Of a DNA stretch of 64,000 bases, positions 1 to 9,947 are shown in pieces; position 1 is the first letter of the stretch, and every line of letters starts with the position of its first letter. A program made the position numbers and the translations under genes. The stretch is from contig JAPTJF010000164.1 in NCBI GenBank assembly GCA_029339195.1, forward strand, positions 55,347-119,346, given 5' to 3'. The notes beneath the pieces were generated by a model. The model was given only the letters and a program-made list of their open reading frames with translations, did not search any database and was not told the origin of the DNA. This DNA comes from Micractinium sp. NFX-FRZ (taxonomy: Eukaryota; Chlorophyta; Trebouxiophyceae; Chlorellales; Chlorellaceae).

Positions 1-3000
1 CCTGCCTGCCCAGCAGGTCAAGGCACTGACGGATGAGCAGGCAGTCAACCTGGCTCGGCTGTGGGAGGAGGCGGGGCCCGACGGCGACGCAGACGAGTGG
101 CAGCCGGCGGGAGGTGCAGCGCGCCCGCAGCAGCGCCACCAGCAGCAGGCACAGCAGTCGCCCCGCCAGCTGCGCTCCCCCCGCCAGCCTCCGCGGGATC
201 ACAAGGGCGGCAGCTCCCGCCCCGCGTCTGCGCCCGCCCCCATGCTGGCTGTCCCGCGCCCCAAGACCGCCGGCAGCGCGGGTGCAGGCGCCGCCCCCGC
301 CATGCTGCCGCCGCGGCAGCGGCCGGCGACGGCCCGGCCCGCCGCTGGCGCTGGCACGGCGGCAGAGGACAGCGGGTGGAGCTTTGATGAGGACGCCACC
401 TGGCAGCAGCAGCAGGCACAGCAGGCGCAGCAGGCACAGCAGGCGCAGCAGCAGGCGCAGCAGCAGGGCAGTTCGTGGGCTCAGCGGGCTCAGCGGGCAG
501 GGGAGGAGGAGGAGGAGGGTGAGGATGACGACGTGGACAGCCTGCTGGCGGTGAGTCACCGCTTGTACCGCATGGCTCGTGAACTGTTGGTGCATGGTGC
601 ATGGTGCATGGTCACAGCAGGCGCTGCTACTGGCGAGACATTGCTTGTGTTGCTTGGCGGGTTGCAGGGTGCTGTTGGCATAGTGCCTGGCGCACGCTCT
701 TGCGATCAGCAGGCCCCCCCATGTGTGGAGGCGGGGATGGCCCGCTGGTGGGCTGGGGCGACAGAGGCATGTGTTGCCCGGCAGTCCACCCGTTACTGCC
801 AACTTGGGCCTCCAATTCTGACCCACGTATGCTCAAGTGCCGCGCCCGCGTCCCGCCCTGCGTGCGCCCGCCAACCACCCGCCCCCCTGCCCCTCCCACC
901 GCCCAACTCCCGCTGCTGCAGAACATGAACATCCGCTCGCCCGAGCCGCCTCCAGAGGAGGAGCAAGACGCCGAGCTGCGGGCGGCCATCGAGGCCAGCC
1001 TGGCGGATGTGCGCGCCAGCTCAGCAGGGTCACAGCACGCGCAGCACGCGCCACCGGGCGGGCCCGGCGCCGGCGCCGGCCTGGCTGTGGTTGTGGAGGC
1101 GGGGGTGGAGGCACCGGTGGTGGGGCTGCGCAACGAGACGGGCGAGTACAACTGCTTCCTCAACGTCATCGTGCAGTGCCTGTGGCAGAACCGCACCTTC
1201 CGGAGAGAGGTGAGGGGGCACCCGGATGTGTGAGCATGTGCTCAAAGGGAGAGCAGGGTGTGCTAGGGGGGTGAGGGGGGCTGGTCTGCGCAGGAGGCAC
1301 GGGGGCAGCGGCTTGCAGCGCCTGTGGCAGCGCAATCTGGTCTGCATGCGGGAGGTGGGGATTAGTTGTGGGCAGGTGGGAAGCAGGGAGGAAGGGTGGG
1401 CAGAAGGCATGGGGATGGGCGCTGGGCCAAGAAGTGGTCGGTCCCGCTTGTCGCAGTGGCTCATCCAAACAGCTACTTGGGAGGCGTTCCTTCTTCCCTC
1501 CCCTGCCCCCGGTGCCCCGCAGGTGGCGGGCTGGGAGGCCGCCGGCATGCTGGGCCGCAACGCCGTCGTGGACTCTTTGCACGCCCTCTTCCACTCCTTC
1601 CAGCAGCAGCAGGACGAGGAGGCAGCCGCCACAGCCGCCGCCGCGGCCGCAGCTGCCAGCAACGGTACCGCCAGCAACGGCACCTCTCCCAGCAAGCCGC
1701 CCAACGCGTGGGGCCCGCGCCCCGGCAGCTCCGCCGCCCAGAGCCGGCAGGCGGTGGACCCGACACCGCTGCGCCAGGCGCTGGCCGACCTGCCCAACTT
1801 CCAATTCAAGCAGGGTGAGTGAGGCCTCTGGGCAGGGCAGGGCACGCGCTGGGAGGTGGTGGGTGGGTGGACAGGGGATGGCGGGGCGGGAAGTAACAGG
1901 TGTCCCCAAATCCTGCTTCTGAAAGGGCTGAATAGGCTGACTTCTGCCTGCTTCTTGGGGTACGCACACCGTCACTCCGTGCTCATCACAAGCACTGGAC
2001 GCAGGGGCGCTTACCTTAGGTTCCTAAACACTCCCACTCCCAGAACGCGTGCTGTGCTCTGCTCCACATCTGTTATCACGAGGGTGTTTGGGCTGCCCCC
2101 TGCCCCTTCTCCCGTCTGCAGGCGAGATGCACGACCCCGCTCTTCACCATGCGCTCTGCTGCACAACCCACTCAACCCTGTTCTTTCTCTGCGTGCCCTC
2201 TGCCCTGCGCAGGCGAGATGCACGACCCCGCCGAGGTGCTGCTGTGCATCTATGAGCAGGTGAGTGGCTGTTGGTTGGTTGGTTGAGTGTTGACCGTGCT
2301 CTGTCCACCCATGCAGCAGCCAGCAGGGGTTGGCTGCCCCTCTCGTGCCATGTGGCAAGTTGAGCCACTGGCTTGGTCAACACCCCATCGCATGGCTCGA
2401 CTCTCTCTTTCAACGCCATGTGACAACCATATCATTGCTTCACACACACGTCTTGTGCGTGCCTGCAGATCATGCGGGTGGCTGGGGAGCTGCGTGAGCA
2501 GCGCTGGGCGCAGTGGCACCAGCAGCGGCTGGAGCAGCCTGACGCGCCCGCCCCCAGCGGCGGGCCCGGCGAGGCGACTGATCTGCAGAAGACGTTTGGC
2601 CTGGCGGTGAAGGAGGAGGTGCACTGCTCCGACTGCGACAAGACCACCCACCAGAGCAGCTACGAGCAGTACTTTTACAACACGCAGGTGAGGGCGGGGG
2701 CAAGGAGTGGGAAGAGATGATTGGTTCGATGAACAGTCGGGAACAGGAGCACAAGGGGTGACGAAACAGCTGCAGGCCGTGCCGCTCTCTTTGGTGACTC
2801 TCCTCTTGGCATGCCAGACAGCCCAACATGCCACTACTGTACGTCCCGCCTCCCCCTGCAGGCCACCGGCCTGCGCAACCTGTGCGTCATCAGCCCGGGG
2901 AGCAGCACGGGGCAGCTGCTGCGGGAGCTGGAGGCGCAGCACCACAAGAGCTGCGACGTCGACGTGGGTGGCTGCGGCAAGCCCAACGCAGTCAACCACT

Positions 3001-3649
3001 TCTTGCAGCGCGCCCCCCGCGTGTTCACGCTGCAGCTGACCTGGGAGTCGCACAGCGAGCAGCCAGAGGACGTTGCCGCCACGCTGGCGGCCATTGACGA
3101 GGAGGTGAGGCCGTGTGCTTGGGACAAAGGTTATGGGTAATGATCAGAGTAGATAGAGTAACAAGTAGAGTACATCTGAGTATTGATTTGCCTGGTGGAG
3201 GCGTTGGGGACGTGCCAACTTGAGGAGAAGCTCAACTAAAACCTAAGCTAAGCTTAGACGCTGCGCTGTGCTGCGCTGCGCTGTGATACGCTATGCAAGG
3301 CCCTGCTTCTCTGCAAATGTTGTCTTTGCTTCGTGCCCACTCTGCTGCCCACTTGGTGCTGTCTTGCCCCGAATCTTCACTCACCCTGCTTCACCCTTTC
3401 CTTTCCTCACAGGTGGACATGGGCGAGGTGTACCAGGGGGTGGAGCGGGGCGAGCACCGCTACCGCCTGCGCAGCATGGTGTGCTACTACGGGCAGCACT
3501 ACCAGGCGCTGGTACTGGTGCCCGACGGCGGCGGCTGGCTCATGTTTGACGACACGCGCGTCACGCGGGTGGGCAGCTGGGCCGACGTGCGCCGCAAGTG
3601 CGAGGCAGGGCGCGTGCAGCCCTCGGTGCTCTTCTACGAGGCGGCATGA
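1..3649 (+). CDS. Ubiquitin carboxyl-terminal hydrolase-related protein, copy A (5' truncated)
   Basis: This is the C-terminal part of a USP-family (peptidase C19-like) protein of the plant DUF627/DUF629/UCH type; such proteins may cleave ubiquitin or bind it. Exons, all in phase: <2-550 (a possible acceptor puts the true start at 14 or 17), 922-1209, 1523-1814, 2213-2259, 2469-2687, 2862-3104, 3413-3649. This gives about 624 residues. A Gln-rich linker and an acidic block come first. A ubiquitin-interacting motif follows (955-1008), then the Cys box NETGEYNCFLNVI with the nucleophile codon at 1153-1155. A CxxC pair (HCSDC) and the SCDVDVGGC stretch may bind zinc. The His box CYYGQHYQAL and FDD complete the catalytic site, and the protein ends in FYEAA. 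The intron 551-921 interrupts a region that is one exon in copies B and C. The start of the gene is outside the window. Confidence 0.85.
955..1008 (+). other. Ubiquitin-interacting motif (UIM) in copy A
   Basis: The codons give an acidic run and then AELRAAIEASLADV. This matches the UIM pattern of hydrophobic-x-x-Ala-hydrophobic-x-x-Ser-hydrophobic-x-acidic. Copies B and C carry the same pattern at the same place, just before the USP Cys box. Confidence 0.7.
2122..2231 (+). repeat. Tandem copy of a 3' splice site and exon start (copy A intron)
   Basis: The exon edge at 2213 (GC GAG ATG CAC GAC CCC GC) occurs a second time at 2122, again after a CAG, 91 bases upstream in the same intron. Only the downstream copy leads into the conserved AEVLLCIYEQ exon, so the upstream one is a decoy acceptor. 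Confidence 0.8.
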
Positions 3650-4443
3650 AGGGCATAGTTTGGGGGTAATCAGCTGGCGAGGGAGCCATCCCACCCCATC
3701 TGGGTGTGCTTCTGCGTGCCTGCCAATCCCCGCCATTTTGCAATTCATTCGTCCCCTACCCCATTTCATTCTCTCCTCAGCACTTCTCTGTTTCCTTCCA
3801 ACCCTCTCCACACTCCCCTACGTTCTCAGCACACCAGCACACATATTCGTGCCTCCTGGACTCCTCATCACCTTCTCATCATGTGCCTCCTCGGCTACTG
3901 AGACCTCATGCCAACCCCACACACTTCCTTCATGCAGCCAGTCTCTGTGCCCGGGCAGATTGCGGCATGTGCATGCCATGTACATGTAAGACAAAAGAGA
4001 GTGTGTGGTACTGGCGAGAAAACTACCCCAAACATCAGCTTTAGTCAGCGTCAAAGACTGCTTCCCAGGTGTACTGCAGCCCTGCCTGGTGCCTGGGCAT
4101 GTGGCGCAAAGTGGTGCATGCACGCTGCTGCACTCACCTCGGCTGCCACCACCTGTGTCGTGGCTAGCATTTGGAAGACCAATCAGGGCAGCCAGCGGCT
4201 GGCAGTGACGTCGTGTGCATCCAGATGACACAGTGGGTCTCGCAGAATGGCCTGTGCCTGCTCGACTTCTTTGTGGCATTACTTCTTCTTCTATAACCCA
4301 ACCGACCGTACACGGCGCGGCATGCTGGGATTAGGCGTCATGCCCCTTTCCAGGGCTGTTGGAAGAGCCAAGACTGTCTGTTGCGTGCCGCTGCACTGTT
4401 CCTGCTGCATGGGTGGGAAGGCAGGCACGGCTGAGCCTGCTGC
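3650..4443. other. Spacer between copy A and the GNAT gene
   Basis: The first part is a pyrimidine-rich 3' UTR of copy A with TGTAA at 3985-3989. The rest holds no convincing gene, except that an ATG at 4247 opens a frame that could be an alternative first exon of the GNAT gene: 4247-4411, donor GTGGGA, joining in phase to the acceptor ending at 4589. Confidence 0.5.
3985..3989 (+). terminator. Poly(A) signal TGTAA of copy A
   Basis: TGTAA is the usual green-algal polyadenylation signal. It lies 336 bases after the stop codon at 3647-3649. Assignment is by position only. Confidence 0.5.
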
Positions 4444-7243
4444 ATGCGCCCACTTCCCTCCCCAGCTGTGTGCACCTGTCCTTGTCAGACCCGCACCATC
4501 CCTCTTCATGAGTTGCTACACCCCATCCTCTACTGCTCGTCTGCTACCTCCACCTCTCCAAAGCTCTGTCCACACAAGCCAGCTGCAGTGAGAGGGCCAG
4601 CCCTGGAGCCCGCCCTGGGCCCCGCTGAGGCGCTGCCCGCTGAGCCCATCGTTGCCTTGGACGAACTGGAGAGCGAGGAGGCGCGGCTGCACCCGCTGGA
4701 GCTGGCCACACGCACGATTGCCGAGGTGAGGTGCCAAGGTGCCTCTGTGCCAGGGGCAACATGAACGCAGTCCCTGGCGGCGGCTCGGCAGCGTGGCAGC
4801 CGCTGGAGCCACCCTGCCGCATGCGTGACTCAGGTGTGCTTCCCTGCCACCAGGGGCGGCCTCCACCCAGCCCGTCCCCCACCACAACCGTGCCTCTACC
4901 CCAGTCCCACGCCCTCCTGCCCCTCCGAGAGTCTCGTATCTTCTTGTCCCTGCCTGGCCCTGCAGTCGTTTGCCGACCTCCCCATCACTCTCTTCCTGGC
5001 CAAGCCCGGCCATGAGCGCCAGTACATTACCGCCCTGCTGGCGCTGCTCAGGTGCCGCGCTGCGCACCTCTGCCGTGTCTGGTGCTGCCACCTTCATGCA
5101 GCGTTAGGCCTTTTCCTGCATTTGACTCTCCCGCTCTGGCATTCTCCCGTTGGTCTTCTGGAGTTGCGGGGCGTCGCCTAACCAACCACTCGACCATCCA
5201 TCTGCCCAGGTCCGTGAACCAGTACGAGGTTGTGGAGACCCACGACTTCAGCTGCGTGGCGCTGGCCAGGGAGGTGCCTGGAGCAACTCCTGCTGCTGGA
5301 GGACAGGAGGAGGGGGCGGAGGAGAAAGCGGTGCAGCAGGCAGGGCACGGGACCGCAGGCAGCGACTCCAGCAACGTGCAGGAGCAGGCAACAGGCAGCG
5401 AGGCTGGCGGTGGAGGGGACCGGCACGGGCGGGGCGGGTGGGTTGATGCAGTGGATCCTGAGCAGCTGAGGCGGGCGGTGGAGCTGGGGGACCATGGGGC
5501 GCTGCTGGCGGTGGGGGTGCCGCGCCTGGAGGCAGGTGGGCGGGCGGGCGGGCAGGTATTGCGGCATGCTGAAACAAGAGAAGTCACTTGTAAAAAGTGC
5601 GGTGGGCAGTACAGCGGCAGCGGCGGAGCAGGCTTGCGACAGCAGCTGGCAGGGCTCCTGTCAGCTAGCGTAGGTGCGCTGAGCTGAGCTCAGGTTGCCG
5701 CTAGCCTGCCTGCCTGCCTCAATTGCGCCATCATCCGCAGAGCTGCTGCTCCACGTGCGCCCGGAGCGGCTGGCGGCACACCTGGAGCTGCCCCACAGGC
5801 TGCACTCCACGCTGGAGCAGTACATGCAGGTGGGCGGGGCAGTACAGAATCTTGATTGATGGGCAAGCACAGGTGTGGCGTGCAGCAGTCAGAGCAGTAC
5901 ATGAAGGGGCGTGGGTGGGCAGTACATGCCAGAAGGTGGGTTGGAGGGTGCCGTACAGGCTAGACTCAATGTTGACCACCAGCCTTGACTGGTGGTTCGC
6001 GCGTGATGGTCAGTTCAGGCGTGGCTTGTTTGGGAGGTTGCCTTGCAATCCAAGACCGGGGGGAACAGGGGGAGGGAGCCCGGGAGATCCCTGTGGCATC
6101 AGTGAAGCAGTGGGGTGCCGCCCAAGCGGGGAGCACGCTGCAAGAAGAGCCAGGCCAGGTTGCACGCTTTGCTGCCGACACACCCTGCCCCTGCCGGCGC
6201 TCCCATTGCGCAGGCCCACGGCCCGCTGCTGCACCTGCACTTCCTGGCCACCCTGCCCGGGGAGCAGGGCAAGGGGCTAGGCAGCCGCGTGCTCAGGCAC
6301 CTGGAACGCATGGCGGACGCTGGTGGGTGCTTGGGCAGGGAGGGAGGGTTACTTTGGGCAAGAAGGGGTCGCGGGATGAATCTTGCTGTGATCAGGGAAC
6401 AGGTGAATAGGGGCTGGGCAGGTCTGCGGGCTGAAGCTAGCTTAGACCTGTGCATTGTGGCCGGCAGCCGAGGGAGCAGCGGTGCAGACGCCCACAGCGT
6501 GTCCAGTCTTTCTTTGCTATCCCATCCCGCCCCTCTCCGCTCACGGCCCTCTACTTCCCCTCGCTCTGGCAACCCCATTATCAATTGCAGAGGGCAGGAC
6601 TTTGTATCTGGAGGCCAGCAGCCAGCTGTCGCGCCGCCTCTACCTGCGCCACGGGTTCCAGTGAGTGCCACTGCCACAGGCTGCAGCTGCCTGGCGGGGC
6701 GGGAGGGCAGGGCAGTCAGTCGGGGTCTGCCTGCCCGCCCGTTCTGCGGCAAGCACTGCGGCGACAAGCACAGCGCGACAAGCACTGCGGCAAGCCTTGC
6801 GGCGGCAGCTGGCAGCGGCAGCAGGGTTTGCTGGATGGCTGCGGCTGCAGCTGCAGGAGCTCTGTTCCCTTGGTGCCCCTCCTCTCTTCCCTGAGTGGCC
6901 AACTTCCGCACACATGCCGTTGTGGCCACCCCGCGATCCTGCCCCGTGACCTCACTTCGGCTTAGAGACCCTTCACTGCCCCCCTCCCTCCCCCTTTTCC
7001 CTTGCGTTGCACTAATCCAGGGATGTCGAGGAGTACGTGGTGCCAGGCCAGGATGGCCCCACCTTCTACATCATGGCGCGCCCGCCTGGCGCCAAGTCAG
7101 CAACCGCATCTGCTGGGGGCCTGGCTGGCATGGGGGAGGGTGTGGCAGGGCCAGCGCCGGTGCCTGGCAACTTGAGCAAGGCATCGGGGTATGTGGCAAG
7201 CGCATCGCCCATGGGGGGGCAGGAGGGGCCCACTGAGCAGTAA
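4444..7243 (+). CDS. GNAT-family N-acetyltransferase-like protein
   Basis: Predicted acyl-CoA-dependent N-acetyltransferase; the acceptor substrate is unknown. Exons in phase: 4444-4725, 4966-5051, 5210-5535, 5741-5829, 6214-6322, 6591-6660, 7021-7243, about 394 residues. The key evidence is GNAT motif A, EQGKGLGSRVL (residues about 278-288), after HFLATLPG; its Q-x-x-G-x-G type loop binds the CoA pyrophosphate. The usual C-terminal part follows: LYLEASSQLSRRLYLRHGF and then FYIMARPP. An acidic/Gly-rich insert from the third exon sits in the middle. The last 45 or so residues are Gly/Ala/Pro-rich and probably disordered. The N-terminus is uncertain: codons before 4590 look atypical and an upstream first exon at 4247 is possible. 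TGTAA occurs at 7280. The next gene begins only about 100 bases downstream. Confidence 0.75.
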
Positions 7244-7279
7244 TTCACCAGGCACAATTGTTTTTCAACCACATCGGCA

Positions 7280-7284
7280 TGTAA
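7280..7284 (+). terminator. Poly(A) signal TGTAA of the GNAT gene
   Basis: It lies 36 bases after the TAA stop at 7241-7243 and about 60 bases before the proposed start of the next gene, which implies a very short spacer. Confidence 0.5.
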
Positions 7285-7343
7285 GGACTGATGTTAATGT
7301 TGGAATCTCATTAATGCCTGTCACCAGCAATGCTGGGCTAGCC

Positions 7344-9348
7344 ATGGCGGCGCGCTGCAGGCGCGCTGTGCCCGCTCAGCTGCCGACAGGCGCAAGATCC
7401 GAGGCAGGCCAGCCTCGAGCTCAACTTCTACCTCTTCACGGTTTCTCGACTGATCTGCAGCTCTATCGGGTTCCGCCTGCGGACGTGTGGGTGCTCCCAG
7501 CCGCCAACAAGGCCACCGAGCGCGCGCGATGAGCACGAGGCAAGTTTCGCCCGCGCCGTTCCAGTGCTTGAGCAGCAAGTATGTCATCCCCAAGCCGCTC
7601 GTTCCCCTGCCGCAGGCGCACAAGCAGCGGCGCTGCCGCTGCCAGCGGAAGCGCCGATGGCGCCGCCGCCCTGAACCTGCTGCTCCTGGATGCCGCTCAC
7701 CCCAGGCCTTCTACCTGCCAGATGCTGCCCTGGAGCCCCTCTCCGACTGCTTTGCCGTGCTTCAAGGCGCACGCCTGCCGCTGCACAGCCAGGTGCTCAG
7801 CGTGCAGTCGGCGGTGCTGCGGGAGCTCTTCCTGGCGCAGCGCGAGGGCGGTGTGGGCGGCGCAGGGCAGGTGAGGGGCAACAGACGGCACGCACTGAAC
7901 TATGCAGCTTGTTGAGCGCCCCATCCCAGGACATTTTGCTTGGCGGTGGCCGATACATACATCAGTGTCTGCCAGTGCCCAGCATCGGCTGATGGCACTG
8001 ACCCACGTGCGCCCAGTGCTTTTACACTCCCCTGCGCAGGAGGCGGGGCCCGACCTGTCGGCAGCATTCGATGGCAGCAGCCTGGAGAGCGCGGCGTGCT
8101 TCCTGCGCCTTACCTACTGGGGCCGGGAGATCTGCTCGGGCAGCTTCTCTGCTCTAGCTGAAGCGGGCCACCTGGCTGGAGTGGCTGGCCTGGCGCACAA
8201 GCTGAACGCCACCAGCCTGCTGCAAGGCCTGGAGAGCTACCTGCTGGGTGGGTGTGGGCTGGGCGGGCACACGGCTTGTGCTGGATCCTGACACTGGCAC
8301 AAGCCGGCTTGGTTCAGCGGCTGCTGCACTGCTGCGGCTGCCGTGCGTTTCAACCCTCTCATTTCGTGGCCTTACGCACGCCAACGCACGGGTCCTTCAT
8401 TGTTCTGCTCCCTCTTGTCAACCGCAACTGCAGGTGTGACCAGCTCTCTTCCAGTGGGCGAGGCAAGCTTGCCGCAACTCACCAGTGCGCTGCAAGTGGC
8501 CCAGATCTGCCAGCTCGGTGCTGCCCAAGATGGCTGCTTGATCATGCTGGCAGACGTGCTCGAGCTGGCAGGTGGGCGCTGGCCCCAAGGCCAGCTGGAG
8601 GCCCTGGCATCGCTTGGTGGAACGACTCTGGCGAAGCTACTGAAGATTGCAGGGCAGCGGGCAGTGGGCGGCCTGTGCTGTGTCAAGCCCCTCGAAAATG
8701 TCATGCTCGACGTGCGCGCCAACTGCAGCGCAACAGTTGCTGGAGGCTTCACCTTCGCTGCAGACGGCTTTTCCTTGGTCAATGACGAGTGTGAATCGCC
8801 TTGGGCGGAGATCGGGGGCTTCAAATGGCGCCTGAAGGTTAGTTTATTTGTGGAGTGTGCAAATGCATGTGCCCTCAAAGAACATTGTCCAACCGTGCAA
8901 CTGGACCTGACGTTGTTGCAGGCAACCTTGCACCATGATGGATTTCATGGCGAGAAGCAAATGCCAGGTAACTTATCAAACCGCATGAGCGTGATGTCTT
9001 CTGTTCGTTTCCTGTAGCTTCACCTTCAGCCTGTCTTGCCGGTATCCCCAAACTGCAGTGTTTCTTTACTTTGCTAAGGAGCACGCTCGGCGAGCTGGCG
9101 CATCTGTTGTTTCAGCCCGCTTTCAGATCACCATGCTGGACCAGCGCCCCGGCAACCCCTCTCAGGATCACGCGTTGGCACCATCCAGATTAACTCGCTT
9201 TCTCACGAAAGGGCGTGGTTCTAGTAATTCGGGCGAGTTTGCACCCATGGCGCTGCTGCACAGCCCCGACAGAGGCTTCCTGGTGCACGACCGCCTGCTG
9301 CTGCGGCTGGACCTGTGGATCACCGGCGTGCAGCGGGTGGCCGGCTGA
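7344..9348 (+). CDS. BTB-MATH domain protein
   Basis: Likely substrate adaptor of a cullin-3 ubiquitin ligase: the BTB domain would bind the cullin and dimerise, the MATH domain would bind the substrate. Exons: 7344-7484 (tentative), 7706-7870, 8040-8247, 8434-8837, 8922-8967, 9059-9348; all junctions are in phase, about 417 residues. BTB evidence: LEPLSDCFAVLQGARLPLHS, then SVQSAVLRELF, and the alpha-helical end with LAEAGHL and LESYL (residues about 50-170). MATH evidence: IGGFKWRLK (about 299-306), FLYFA, ARFQITMLDQRP and the end GFLVHDRLLLRLDLWI. The order BTB then MATH is the reverse of SPOP and plant BPM proteins. The N-terminus is insecure: the start at 7344 has a good context (GCCATGG), but an in-frame ATG at 7529 is an alternative, and 7620-7700 has coding-like sequence in another frame. 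Confidence 0.72.
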
Positions 9349-9947
9349 GGGGCCTGCTGTTGGATTAAAACTGACGAGCCGCACCGGGGCATTTCAGGGG
9401 CTGCAGTGCTCTTGTGTTCTCAGCACAGGCAGCATTCACACCTCCGGCATGCAAGCTTCTCTGGCTTGGCAACTTGCATCTAAAGTTGCCACAAGCTAGT
9501 TGCTGGGTTGTGCATTGCTGTAAAGATTTCTATTCTTCATTCACCCTTTCCCACACTCACAACCTTCAGATTGCATAGGCAGGGGTGGCTGGCTGTAAGT
9601 TGGCTGCAGCCGGGACTAACAGAGCAAGCGTTAAGAAGGCGAGCAGGCACAGGCAGGGCAGGCAGCGGTGCACAAGTGTGAGGTGCGCACAAGCCTGCCC
9701 ATCCCCTCTCCACCTTGGTTTCAACCAGTTGGGATGCCCTCCTGGGCTGCTCCTGCACTTATGGCAGCTTCAGTTTCTCAGAAGCTGTTGCCAGACCAGC
9801 CGATATGCAAGTTGCCCACAAGGGCGGGGCAACATGCAGCATATATAGCGATGCACATAACACCAGAAGGATGCCACATTGACTTATGAAAGCGAACAAC
9901 GTGCAGCAAACAGTGCAGGAGAAGAAATGTACAGGGGTAGAGCCTGC
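9349..9947. other. Spacer between convergent BTB-MATH and SGNH genes
   Basis: Holds the 3' ends of two convergent genes. TGTAA at 9519-9523 fits the BTB-MATH transcript. No TGTAA was found on the minus strand for the SGNH gene. No coding signal was seen. Confidence 0.5.
9519..9523 (+). terminator. Poly(A) signal TGTAA of the BTB-MATH gene
   Basis: It lies 170 bases after the TGA at 9346-9348. Assigned by position and motif only. Confidence 0.45.

Noticed and set aside
9836..9850. TATA-box-like CATATATAGC
   Set aside because: It lies between two convergent genes with no gene starting nearby. Probably chance.
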